Source: Linepithema humile (Eukaryota > Arthropoda > Insecta > Hymenoptera > Formicidae). From it: 64,000 nt of DNA. This document shows positions 11,501-23,240 of this stretch, piece after piece. Below the pieces are notes generated by a model, which was not told the DNA's origin, did no database searches, and saw only the letters and a list, made by a program, of their open reading frames with translations. How positions within the stretch are numbered: the stretch's first letter is position 1; each line of letters starts with the position of its first letter. A program made the position numbers and the translations under genes. The stretch is taken from NCBI RefSeq assembly GCF_040581485.1, contig NC_090134.1:15677501-15741500 (forward strand), given 5' to 3'.

Positions 11501-13735
11501 TTTAATTGAAGCCAGCAAAGCCGGCTTGCCGGTTGACATGAATTCAATTCCATTATCACCACTTGAAAAAGTAGAACTGAGTACAACTCAGAAAGATGAC
11601 AGTTTTATATTAGTATCTGCCGACGATTTCCTGGAAGGCTCGAGTGGGACGGATGATCAAATTTACGAAAATCTTGAAACCCAGTTAATTAAACAAATTA
11701 AGGTAATAGTTAAATGATATATTGGAGAATTCAGAAGAAAATTTCAATCTTTGAAGCTACAGATATTAATGTAAACTAATCTCGTATAGCTTATCAGTCT
11801 TTAAAACTTTCTAATAATTTTGTAGTGGTGCTTGTCTACACGGGATCACTCAAAAGAATTGGGAGATGTCCCTGGATATAATAGATGGGAACGGCTCGCA
11901 TTGGGTTATACACGAGATTTAGATATGCTGAGAGTTCGAAAGCGCGATTTACTGCCACCACCACAACATCACTACGAAACTAAAACCTATCAAATAGTAC
12001 AGTTAGTATATACATATTTTTCTTGTTATCTCTCTTTTTTCTTGTCTTTGTATTATAAAAATAAAATAATTAAAATCAATAGGAGCGTAAAGAGCCACAA
12101 TGCTAGTTCTTCGTGCGAAGGTTAAGATATATTCGTTAAAATTGTTTACATCAAATCAAACGTTTCGACCTGCCATCAGGCCTTCTTCAGTGTACATTAA
12201 TAAAAATATGAAACCTGATGATGCCTGACGGCAGGTCGAAACGTTTGATTTGATGTAAGCAATTTTGACGAATATATCTTAACCTTCGCACGAAGAACTA
12301 GCATTGTGGCTCTTTACGCTCCTATTGATTTTAATTTATTTTAGTAATCAGTTGAGCCTTATATATTATTAAAAATAAAATATATTGTGTTTTTCAGGAG
12401 TTGCACAGATTTAACCGATAACGATATCGAGATTGCTATAATTCGAGGAATTAATTATCCTCGGGAAGCAGACACATATGTTATGTTTGAGTTTCCATTT
12501 CCATCGGATAATCATCCCGCGGATAGAACGTCAACGATCAAGGATTCTGTCAATCCCGAATATCAGGCTGTGTTTTCACTGAATGGAATTATAAACCGCA
12601 CTTCTAGGCAGTGTCAGAGAGCGTTCAAACGACATGCCTTAAAATGCGACGTTTGGGCAAAAGGGTAATTCAGATATTATTAATGTTTTAGGTTAACTTA
12701 ATGTTAGAGTTTTGACTCCTTTCATTAACTCTTACATGGTAAAACAATTTTTATGATCGTCAAATGTGATGACCACGTTAATCCTCAATGTAAATATCAA
12801 GGCTCTATAATGCACTATAAATTTTATAATTTTTACTTATTTCAATGCTTTGATGTTATCAAATTAATTTTTAAATTATTAATAACTTTTAATTTAAAAA
12901 ATTAATAAAGTTTGTGGAAAAGTATAATGGTGGTTCAGGAAACTACTTTTTATCTATGGATTCTCTGACCAATACGCTTTATGTATTTGCTAATTGTGTC
13001 GTGTAAAGTATTAGAAACCTGTACACTGAGAATACCATACTTAAAAAAATAGAACGTTGCTTGCAGATGCTCGCTGAACCCCATCTTGTGTTGCACTCAC
13101 CCAAGGTATGGCATTTTTATGCTCCTGTAAAGTATGCAGTTTCTTATATGCACAAAGATTTTGATGGCACACTTTTAAGCGTAATGTATTATTATTGTAT
13201 CATCCTATACGTTTTCTTATTGGCTTATACAAGAAAACAGCAATGTGTGTTTAAGTAAATATAAAAAATTATCATAATGCTTAGAATAAATATATATTCG
13301 AATGGTTTCAATAGCGTTACACGAGCAACTTGTAACAACGTACATTGGGATTTTTGCGACGCATTATTTTTCATAATTATATCGATTATATTTTTATTTA
13401 TAGAGTTTATGTCAATTACAATGTTTTTTGTGATGTTGCAGAAGTTTCTTCCGAAGTGATAGTCTGCTTGGTACAGTAATGGTTAAACTGCAACCTCTGG
13501 AATCTCAATGTGTTCTACACGATTCATTTCCGGTGATTAAATGATTCATTTATTTTCATACTTTTTTCTTTGTCGGAGCAAAAGAATTTTACTATATATA
13601 GTGTTATCATTTCAGCTTATGGACGGCAGAAAAGCAACAGGAGGAAAACTGGAATTAAAAATCCGCCTTAGAAATCCAATTCTTTTTAAGCAAATAGAAA
13701 ATATTACAGACAAATGGTTAACTATTGATCAATAA
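8548..13735 (+). CDS. l(2)gd1: CC2D1 / lethal (2) giant discs (Lgd) ESCRT-III regulator, 11 exons
   Basis: Lgd/CC2D1 proteins bind the ESCRT-III subunit Shrub/CHMP4 and are needed for multivesicular-body sorting; loss in Drosophila causes ligand-independent Notch signalling. Exons: 8548-8604, 8832-8973, 9139-9251, 9337-9685, 9970-10371, 10714-11073, 11344-11702, 11826-12001, 12398-12664, 13442-13532, 13616-13735. Phases agree throughout and give 811 residues, the size usual for the family. Four DM14 repeats lie at about residues 148-207, 263-322, 368-428 and 486-546, each a helical hairpin with a KARRY- or ARDY-type core ending in a proline motif; DM14 repeats bind Shrub. Acidic and Pro-rich linkers separate them. 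The C-terminal C2 domain runs from about 647 (SCTDLTDNDIEIAIIRGINY) to 775. The start MFGKKKEPRRPRPVG resembles insect Lgd N-termini. The exon 8 donor is weak (CA/GTTAGT), and a large hairpin element follows it. Confidence 0.95.
12068..12336. mobile_element. foldback (long inverted repeat) element in Lgd intron 8, young copy
   Basis: Two arms of about 107 bp (12068-12174 and 12230-12336) are almost perfect inverted copies; I count about two mismatches. They flank a spacer of about 55 bp. The arms contain ACAATGCTAGTTCTTCGTGC and a GACCTGCC segment. The spacer-side strand reads CTGATGA (12215-12221), then a short GCCTG/CAGGT hairpin, then GAAAC. Arm identity implies recent insertion or gene conversion. 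It is non-coding and related to the element at 6979-7229. Its class is uncertain: a MITE, or an inverted pair of Penelope-like terminal sequences. Confidence 0.82.
12665..13441 (+). other. Lgd intron 9 with candidate 39-nt cassette exon
   Basis: A 777-bp AT-rich intron interrupting the C2 domain. At 13067-13105 a 39-nt segment is bordered by TTGCAG and AAG/GTATGG. It keeps frame with no stop when placed between exons 9 and 10, but it is not needed for a normal C2 domain. Confidence 0.6.
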
Positions 13736-14165
13736 TTTAATTTATCGATTCAGTTTAATTTGCTAATTAGCTACATCATGGGGCCTTTAAGAACAACGCA
13801 AATAAATTGCTATTTTTCCATAATATATATTATTAATTAATTAATATGTATATAAGAGTAAATTCATTGTAATATAAGAGAAATTTCGAGAACAAATTAT
13901 TCAATGATAATTAACGGAATATTATAAGAAGTATAATTGAGTATATTGTTTCCTCTGTAATATTGTGATGTGGAGTGTCTGCACGCGCTGCTACGTACTG
14001 CTACGTGTTATTAGGTGGCTTTAAAACTTCAAATTTATCTACGTGAAGAATGTATCTCTTCACAGGAGCTTCATCACGTTCTTATATGCGCTCTGTTGTA
14101 TTAATTCCGTTTCCTAAATCATGTTTATCGCGAAAATAAAGTTTTATCATCGAAATTTGGTTACA
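13736..14165 (+). other. Lgd 3' UTR with poly(A) signals
   Basis: Sequence after the Lgd stop codon. AATAAA hexamers occur at 13801-13806 and at 14135-14140; the second is followed by a T-rich stretch and is the better candidate for the main cleavage signal. Confidence 0.5.
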
Positions 14166-15555
14166 TTAATTTCTTTAAGCCAAACAACAATCACTAATGA
14201 TAAATTCTTCGAATCGGGGTAGACAAAGAGTGCTTATATGTATTGTAAATTTAAATATATAGCAAAATAACATATTGCAGTATGAAAATATATAAACACA
14301 AGTATATAACAAATACGTATGAATATCGTGTATGTAAATATTCTATAATCGAGCTACATGCAATTTGTAATATGCAATGATTTTTAACTGTTTTGTTTAA
14401 AAAGTAAAAAAAATGTGCATTCAGTGAATAAATTGTTATATTTATTTGTATATAATAATTCATAAAGATAATCCAGTTTTTTAAAAATATCAAAATATTA
14501 AGTAAAAATATATTATTCGTGTATTTATAATACGATGCGATTTTAAAAATCTATATTTTTTGTATTTTCTTCCTTTCCCCCTTTTTTTGTAATATTTAAA
14601 AATAAAGTGTTCTATTAAATTGTTTGAGAAATTTCATGAATAATATACAGGATGCGATGGAAAATGTAGTTATGGAGAGTAAATTCTTGTTAATAAATTG
14701 AAATTTAAAATAAATTTTTTTGCACGAAGCTTTGTTCTTAAGAAAAATAACTTTGAAATTCCGTTGAGTGTGTATGTACTTGCATCTATCATTCAGATCG
14801 GCAAACCGCTGCACGTTACTATTTCTTTCTGTATTTTTGTATATAATGAATACAAAGTTATAAAATAAAATTAATTTTCTTTGGTTCTTATAATTTTTTA
14901 ATGTTATTAATAAATACAATGTCGAAAACATCGTCCGCAGTTCAATGCATAGCTATGCTGTTTTATGCAACGACGCAAATAAATTCTTGCTAATGTGAGT
15001 TGCAAATTATTTAAATGTTTAAATAATTTGATTAATTGGTCAATACTTTAATTAAATATATTCAAAAATTTAAGTGGTCTTTTTACAAGGATCACTTTAT
15101 ATTTATATGTACCACGTTTTTTTGTCGCACTTTGCATACTCTGCAGAATCATATATGATGTATAAATGTTTCAACGAGAAATAAAAAAAAGAACTTTTAA
15201 AGGGACTTTTTAAAAAGGCTTTAATTTCTTAAACGTCCCTTTACCTTTTAACTCTTCCTACTACATTGTTGAACATGACAATATGTGAATACATGCGTAA
15301 TCACTATCGTATATGGATTGTAAGAAATTTGAAACAATTTCTCGGTTTCTATGAGATAAACGTATCGTGTGATTTACACGTGGAAACAGAATAATTCGCG
15401 CACTAGAGCTGAATCCACGTTTCTCAGAGAACAATACAGCAGGTGAACCTCACTAACAAACTATTGTCCGATAATCGTTCGGCTCTACCTCCTTCCAGTT
15501 CGCTATATCACTAGTTCATTTCCAACCTGTATAGAAGTTCTCATGCGAGAGAGAA

Positions 15556-15586
<31 letters not shown>

Positions 15587-15900
15587 AGGAGCACATCTTA
15601 ACAGCATTCCGTCACAAAAATCGTTTTTATAAGTAAAGTCAGATATTTATTATTTTCTACTTACTTCTATTTCAAATTATTCTAAAAAAAATTTATGATG
15701 CTTTTAACACCCTTTGATTATTTTAATTAAAATGTTATTTGTATCATATTTCTTCCATAGAATCTATTTTTTACTTTTCACAGGAATTTTTCTCTTTCTA
15801 TCTTTTCTTTTTTTTTTCATTTCAATATTCCAATATAAAACTTGAAATTTTTTACACATTTGTGTATTGTAAAATATAAATAAATAAATAAAATAACATA
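14166..15900. other. AT-rich intergenic DNA
   Basis: No coding sequence or RNA gene recognised. Short open frames have no family resemblance and no splice support. A GA microsatellite lies at 15546-15590. Confidence 0.55.
15546..15590 (+). repeat. GA-rich microsatellite
   Basis: Mostly uninterrupted GA dinucleotides with a few extra A. Confidence 0.9.
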
Positions 15901-16680
15901 CGAACATGATGCCCTCTCGATTCGGCTGTCGTCCGACACAAAGCCATGCATAACGCGAAGCATACACGACAAATAAACGCTTGCTTTTGCGAAATTAAGC
16001 TCGAGAGCCTCCCCCCGCAGCGTTTTTCGCTTTTTGTTCTTTTTTTGGCGTCTCGATCGATTGATATACAAATGCGGTGACACTCGGAGTGTCAAGTGTT
16101 CACCGCATGGTTCATCTTGACGCGTTTGACCACCAGTGTTTTAGAAACACTCGAGCGTGTCGTGCTGCGGAAATTCAAAAGAACGGCCCCGTTGAACCAA
16201 GCAGCGCGCGTATCGATCGCGCGATCGGAAAACAATGGGATTTATTTGCCAATTAGACAATTAAGTCGGTCAGAGGGGGCTGCCGACCTCTGACTGACTC
16301 TGAAAACTCAGCATCGGTCCGGTGAGCTTGTATGGGGGGGGGGGGGGCGCGGAGTATTTGCCGTGTGTACACGTTAACCGCGGTAATGTTGACCTTTTAG
16401 CCTCTACCAGGTCGGGGCGAGTTTCCGCGTGCAAATTAACGATGTTTGTTCGCCTAACCCTTTGCCCCTATCTCGACCCACCGCTGCCCCGTCGTCTCAT
16501 CCTCATCTATGCGCGTCGAGAGCGTTACCGAAACGGCATCCCGCCTCGCGATTTCGCTGTTCCTCTTGCGCGCGAGCGATCGACGGAGCAATTCCCGTCA
16601 ATTATCTCACGATTATGAATGTAGTTAATGTCTGGATTTTTCTTTTGTTTAAGTACCGCCGCGTATTTTCGTAACGTTAA
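15901..16680. other. CpG-rich intergenic patch
   Basis: GC content rises sharply against its surroundings and CpG is frequent. It contains a run of 14 G at 16334-16347. Open frames here lack family features and look like by-products of base composition. It could be a regulatory element, but no specific motif decides this. Confidence 0.45.
16334..16347 (+). repeat. G14 homopolymer
   Basis: Fourteen consecutive G within the CpG-rich patch; a sequencing-error and G-quadruplex hotspot. Confidence 0.9.
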
Positions 16681-18980
16681 TACATCGTTCATAGACTCCT
16701 GCAATTAACGATCCTAATATTAACGATATATTCTCTGATCAGCAGAATACAGAAATTCTCAGTTCCCTTTCTGATGTCGGATTTTGTTTAATCTGTTTCT
16801 ATTTTTATCAATATTCTAAAATTCTATAATATTATGTCGAGAAAAATATTAGGCCGTTAAAGAAGTTAGAGATTCGTAAAATTTAATAATATCAATGATA
16901 AAATAAAGATGCAGGAAATAATTTCATACAAAATATGATTATAAAAAAATAAATTTTACCAAAATAAAATAAGTCTCATTATTTTATATTATTGTCGATT
17001 GTCTTTTTAACAAGATATCGTAATGCTACAAACAACAATGGCATTGAATTATAACATTCAATTATTTTAGTTTTCAAAGTGTAGAATACTATCTTGAATA
17101 ATACGAGGCTTTAGTTTTTATTCAGTTTATAAAAAAAGAAGAAGAAAGGAAGTTTGCAGAAGCACGTGTTGAAGGAGTAACCTGTAATCTAGAGATTATA
17201 ATAAACACATTGTATTTTGTGCGATATTTACAAATAGGAGATAATAAAACGTAATATTGCAATGCATATTTGAAGATCATTTTATCGATATATTTTGCAC
17301 GCATGCACTTTAGTTATAAATAACTCTCTCAGATCAGATGTCTGAAATCACGAGGAGAAACAACCGTCCGCGAGGATGTTGTGTATGCGGAATATGAAAG
17401 AAAAAAAAATATTTGTAGGTCTTGTTGAGATAACCTTTAACATGTGAGCAACCACTTATCTCGGCGAATGTGTTACAATGTTCTGATTCGAAGTTCAATA
17501 ATGACGTGTAATCTCGGTTGCACCGAGATTAAATCATCTGTCGATGCTATATTGGACGATTAAAGTTATATAACCAATTCGATTATTGGCGTTTTGTTTG
17601 CATGTGCATAATAAGCGCGTACACTTTTCACAACCGCTATCGTGTTAAAATAAATATACATGCGCATTGGGATAATTATTGGTGAACAATATTCGTTACA
17701 TTATTAGCGAATAATTGACTACGTATGCAAATCTTATACATATATAGGTCAAGGAAAATTTTCCATCTCATTTATTTTGTTCCGTTTACTCAACCGATTT
17801 GTGTGAAAAGTATTAAAGCCAGATTTTATTTTCAAGGAACAAGTGTTCTCTCGAAAATAACACTGATCTATTTCAAGATTTTTCGCAGAAATCTAGAAAA
17901 TTTTCTTCGCTTCCTTCTATAGAAGTATCAGTGTAAGCAGATTTGATTTGTCTCGATGTTGTCTTCTCGGCAATGTAATATATCAATTTTTGCTGATTTC
18001 AAAATTATACCGTTTGCTCGATGCTGCCGAATGATAATTCCTTTTTCTAAGATGATCTTTCATTACGGTAACATCAAAGTCGCGTCAAAGCAATCCCAAC
18101 ACGTGTCCTTCTTTGTTTTTTTCTTCACGTTGAACACGTTCGTGTTCCGATACGATGTGTCTTCCTATGCGACACGTGCTTCGCCAGTTGTGTATCTCTT
18201 CTTTTTCGAAATCGTTCCCCGCGGATAGAGTTCGGTTACGCGGTTTCTGCTTATTCGGCACACACGACCGGACGTGACGTCATTGGAAGTACGTGAAGTG
18301 TTGATTGCAGATGCCAGATGCGACCTGACACCCGGAGAGTTCTGCCTCCTAGCCGTGATTCACACTCGCGTTACCGCGACAACGTTACCTTGTTTTTGCG
18401 CAACAGATATTTGGATCGGATGCGAGCGATCGATGTCCGAGGACACGTTTACAGTTCCGTGACGTGCTGTGTGCTCGGATCCTGAATACAAATTTTGCAT
18501 CATCTGACTGATCAACAACGCTTTTACATTAATAGCTATTATACTTCCAACATTTTATATACGATTAGTATTTTTAATGCTTGAAATGTCTACAAGTTCA
18601 TTAAAAATTGACTCGATAGATTCGGAACACTCTGTATATATACGAATTTTTATAAAAAACCTCAGTTTTTCCACATATTTAAATTGTTAATTTAATATTA
18701 CCTCTTAATTCGTACGTATTAATTACATTTTGTTTGTCGTCGGTTGTTTTTAAAATTAACTTGGACGCGATGCGTATCGTATTTCAACATGGCGCGCCGA
18801 ATAAAAGAAATATGAAAATGTATCCTACGCGTACTTTTCAATATAAATTAAATATAAATAATTAATTTCCTTAAAATTTGCTCATAAAAAGAATCAACGC
18901 AAGAAGATGCAATTAACGATATAGCTGAACAATAAACAGACCTAATCAAATTTCATGTGAATAAATTCAAGTCAATGGGA
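16681..18980. other. AT-rich intergenic DNA with a small CpG-rich patch
   Basis: AT-rich except for about 18140-18480, which is richer in CpG and includes a perfect palindromic TGACGTCA (18275-18282) followed directly by TTGG. No gene recognised. Confidence 0.5.
18275..18282. promoter_or_regulatory. CRE-like palindrome TGACGTCA
   Basis: Perfect CREB/ATF-type octamer in a CpG-rich patch. The same octamer is the core of a C-type Maf element, but the flanking TGC/GCA needed for high-affinity Maf binding is absent. Confidence 0.35.
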
Positions 18981-19900
18981 TTCGCGCTGTTTATCACGAT
19001 GATATCGTAACGCTGGGCTCCAACAATGCGAGTGCTGCAAGATGCGGCGATCGCATTGTAGCGTTTTGTACGCAGCAAATATAGCCCGTGCTGTTGCGAT
19101 TATTATGTCTATAGATATATCCACGTAAAAAACTCCACGCTCCGCAGATTAAAGTTACGTCATCGAGACTCCCCTAAGTCTCGACCGGCACTTACCGATT
19201 ACCTACTCACATCCTCGCGAACGTACATGTAAATAGGGTCGTCTCTGTTGCTGTCTTTTCGCGAGCATATCATCAGTCTGCGCGTATTGATACAGTTAGA
19301 AGCGAAACGTGTGCTCCCTTTCCTCCCCCCCCCTCCTCCTCCTCCCCCCTCACCGCTCTTCTTCCCTCTCGCTCGCTCCCTCCCCCTTTCCCTCTCTCTC
19401 TCTGTTTGCGAAGTTAAGAAGAGCGTTGCAAAAATGTCCTCGCGCGTGCAATCTCGGGTGCACGAAGGTCGCCGTTTTTAAGATACCACGGCGCATCGCC
19501 GCGATGCGATCCGATGCGATGCAACGCGATGCGACGGCTACGCGATACGTTTCTCATTGCACCGCCGTAGTCAGCAATTGGCTTACAAGAGCTCGCATTG
19601 CGCACCGGTTATTAATAATTCGTTACCAGGAAGTCCGGCACCTCTCTCTCTCTCTCCCCCCCCCCCCCCCCCTCTCGCGATGTGCGCGAGCGCGAGTAAA
19701 GTCAATTCAATGTAACTAAGCGATATCATATTGAGAAAGTTATATACGTGTCGCCTGGTACGTATCATTGCCATCCACCTCTGTCTGGATTGATCAGAAT
19801 TGTTTTACAGGGATTATATCGCTCCGGCACGCTCGAGTAGGTGTACACGAGTCGAGAGATTAGGCCTCCTCTCCCCCCTCGCGATCGTATTGGATTATGA
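18981..19900. other. CpG- and pyrimidine-rich intergenic patch
   Basis: Contains C/T-rich low-complexity tracts around 19321-19400 and 19641-19672. Translated frames across it are Pro/Ser/Leu-rich artefacts of those tracts. No gene recognised. Confidence 0.5.
19656..19672 (+). repeat. C17 homopolymer after a CT microsatellite
   Basis: A short CT microsatellite runs into seventeen consecutive C. Confidence 0.9.
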
Positions 19901-19935
19901 TTGTCAGAAGAGAAAAATCGCATTTGTTTTCTCGC

Positions 19936-19987
19936 AAGAAGATAATTAATTACAATTAGTGTAAGAAGATAATTAATTACAATTAGT
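19936..19987 (+). repeat. 25-nt tandem duplication
   Basis: A 25-nt unit starting AAGAAGATAATTAATTAC is present twice at a spacing of 27 nt with no mismatch, indicating a recent local duplication. Confidence 0.9.
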
Positions 19988-20249
19988 TTTCTTTTTGCAC
20001 CGGGGTCTTATAATTAAAATATTTTGTTCTGTTTTAATATAATACTATAAACATAAAGTAAATATTTATTATCTTATATATATTTTTTGAAACGCGACAA
20101 TTATAAATATGTATATAATTTATGCAACAGAATTAGATACTTAATAATTGTTCAACACTGGAAAAAGTCCTTTTTATGCTTTCTTAAGTTTGATAAATTA
20201 ATAAATATTCTCAACATTATTGATTTTTTTTATCATAGACACAATAATC

Positions 20250-20315
20250 ATGACTTTGATTGTAATATTGCAATAAAAAGGTGAAATTAGTTAAGAATCA
20301 ATTCTAATTCTTCCA
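20250..20315 (+). repeat. dispersed repeat, copy 1
   Basis: Shares CTTTGATTGTAA, ATTGCAA and TTCAATTCT blocks in the same order and spacing with 31050-31115, with scattered differences. Probably two old copies of one mobile element; class unknown. Confidence 0.45.
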
Positions 20316-22958
20316 TCTCCTTGAAGAAAGCGCGTAAAGTTCTGCTTTTCTAATGTCAAATAACTTTTATACTCTCAAAGATGAGTTAAAAAATTTAGTA
20401 ATTTGTTGCTAAAAAGTATCTTGCATTGAATAAAGAAGTAATAATATATTAACACTTAAAGATGCACCGTGTATGTGTGCTGCTTTTAAGAAAATATTCG
20501 TTGCTTTTAAGTGTCTCGAAATATTAGCGTTATACGTCTAAATTATATTTAATAATTCGACTCGCCGTAGAGACCGATCTCGTGGAATCGTGAAATTGAG
20601 TATCGTCGCAGCGGGGGCAATCGGACGTTTATCAACGACGATCGAATACGAGAGCAGAGACGTAAAAAGCCGTTAGTACCACCCGCTGGCGGTTTGACGG
20701 CTATTAAATTTAACAGCTAAGAGGTGCGTTCAATTGTCCGATTCTTTTCTCGAAAGCTCGTTTATCGCGTCGAATCGCCGGACCTAGTCCTATTCTCTCG
20801 GCTGCGCTAAAACAATAAAAATGCGCCATTAATAACGACCGGGTGACAAATATGACGGAACTTCCGACGTGGGCCGGAAATCGCTAAATGCGTCCCTGCC
20901 CTGCCGGTCGCAATTCCCATAAATGTGGTCTGCCATTCTTCGTTTCACGATTTCGCAGTATTCCGTACTGCCCATCGTTTCCGCTCCTTCCGCTCCTTTC
21001 CTTCTTACGCTTCTTTCCTCTGATATATGACTTGCGTGTCTAGCCGTCGACTCATAATCACTGGGGCTGCGGAAGTTCGTGAGACTTCGCGAAATGTCAT
21101 TCAAAAATGTGCCTCGGATAGATCAATTGTTTTAATTATGCAAATAGCAAAGCGGAGAGAGATGATCTTTATATTAACTGTGCAAATATATGCAGAAAAA
21201 CAATCTTAATGTTAAACAATATTTTAATATTGATCAGATGGATATTTTTTCTATTTCAATATGTTTTTCGTACATTTATATTTTTTGTAGATATTAATAA
21301 AAAAGAAAGTGAAGAGAGCTAAAGGCAATAAATATTTTTTTCAAGCAAGTTGTGACAAATGTAATTTTTATTCATGTTTGTTAAACACAGATCACTTCCC
21401 AATCAGCTGGTATTGCCATAACATTTTTAATCATGACCAAAGCATGAATAAATGAACATTTGATTGTTCCCATGTCCGATACACGACGATGATCCGAGAA
21501 TAATTGAGGCACGAACGGCAAACAGATTCCGCACCCCCTCGAGCATGCCGCGATCTCTACTTCATTGTCATCTGTCATCGCGCCCGGAACAAATGAGCGT
21601 CTCAACAGCGAACACATACACACGAACAAATCACTCGAGGATTATCCGTTGGAGATGGAAGCAAAAAGGCAGGGTTTATCGTCCTTGGGTGCCGCGACTA
21701 GATATTCAATCATCGCGACTGGAATACTCATTCGGTACTTGCGAATCTCTGAGTCCTTTTTCCTTCAAATGTCGTTTATTAACAAAATGTCCTTAAAAAT
21801 GCAGCCATAGATCAATTCTTGTGACTGTAAACGATTATTTCTACGTTTTCTACGCACGTAGGTAGTTTTCTTACTGCTGTTTACAATAAAAGAATATTAA
21901 TGATAACTTAAGTTGCTTAAGTCTTAGATCATTTGACTGAATTAGTTACAATCTTGCAATATGCAAAAAAAAAAAAAATCCATCATATGTAATCGTTTTC
22001 TACTTCCGCTCAAGAAATGTTGATTCGAGATTCGTTATTTCATACATTTTATAAAGTGATGATGGATCACTCAGCAATATGTAATTTATATTTAGCGATT
22101 GTTGTAGCAACAAATAATGCTGGCGCGGCGAGCAAGTTGTTTTTCTAGCGATAAACGCGGCTGCTATAGTAAAAATTCAACACGTGTTTGAATGCCATTA
22201 GCCAGTTTTGTGCCATGATGTACATATGTGCGTATGCAAGGTCGCTATGGCTGATCAGCGCGAACATTTTCTACTGCGGAAATAAGAGTAAAGTCCGGCT
22301 TGGCCGAGCGGGGGCAGAATTCCACCCTCATATTGCGTACTTCTTATCCACAAACGTGCAATAGCTTTTAATTTTATAAACATAACTACTCTAACTCTAA
22401 CTTCTGCGAACATATATATTATTTGCAACATAATAAATATAATAAATTATATATAAAATTTTGTATCATTCTGTTGCAAATTATGCGTCGTTTGGAATAG
22501 GCTTAAAAATTCTATTGCGACAGTGTAGATAATGTAGTATCATATTGATAACCTTAAAACTTGTGTCATTGCTGCACAAGGTGATCTTCATCACATGAAG
22601 AAAAATATTCGCAAAAAAACAAAAAGTCTTAAAATCAGATCGGAAGTCATGTTTGCCACGTGTATTTTGTATGATGTCCTCGACATGACACGTGAGATAA
22701 TATAAAACTTATAATGTAATAATTTTTTAATATTATATAATTTTTGTAGACATTTAAGTATTAAGCATAAAATACGATTAATATTTGAAGTTTTATCAAG
22801 ATTTTTTGATATGTAGAATATCAGATGTTAGAGTTTTGCAAACATATTTTAATAAATCAATACTTTATTTTAATAACTAATACTTTAATTGAAGAATTGC
22901 ACAAGTTTTTGTAACGCTTTTTAATAGATGAAACAACTTCTTAGTTAATCTTAGTTAA

Positions 22959-23010
22959 TTATATATGTATATATATATATATATATATATAATAAATATA
23001 TATATACATA
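22959..23010 (+). repeat. AT microsatellite
   Basis: Alternating A and T with a few interruptions. Confidence 0.85.
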
Positions 23011-23240
23011 CACATGTTATTTTAAACTATATTTTATTTTATATATCATTTATATAAATTAATAAAAAAAAAAAAATTGAGTATACGTATATGTTTAAAA
23101 AGACTTTCGACGATTGATGTCGAATGTTCTGTATATCATACATATTATAGAAGATAAATAATTTAAAATAAATAAATATGTTTCTATAATATTTGTTAAG
23201 TACAATTGAGTATAATTTTGTGCAATTAAAAATCTTTAAT

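Larger units (their letters stand above)
19901..23240. other. mostly AT-rich intergenic DNA
   Basis: CpG-rich patches occur at about 20560-21100 and 21470-21700, with AT-rich DNA elsewhere. It includes a 25-nt tandem duplication (19936-19987), an AT microsatellite (22959-23010) and one copy of a dispersed repeat near 20250-20315. No coding sequence supported. Confidence 0.5.

Noticed and set aside
22293..22312. tRNA-like string with TTGGCCGAGCGGG
   Set aside because: It resembles the D-arm of Leu/Ser tRNAs, but no anticodon arm or TTCGA-type T-arm follows and no acceptor stem closes.
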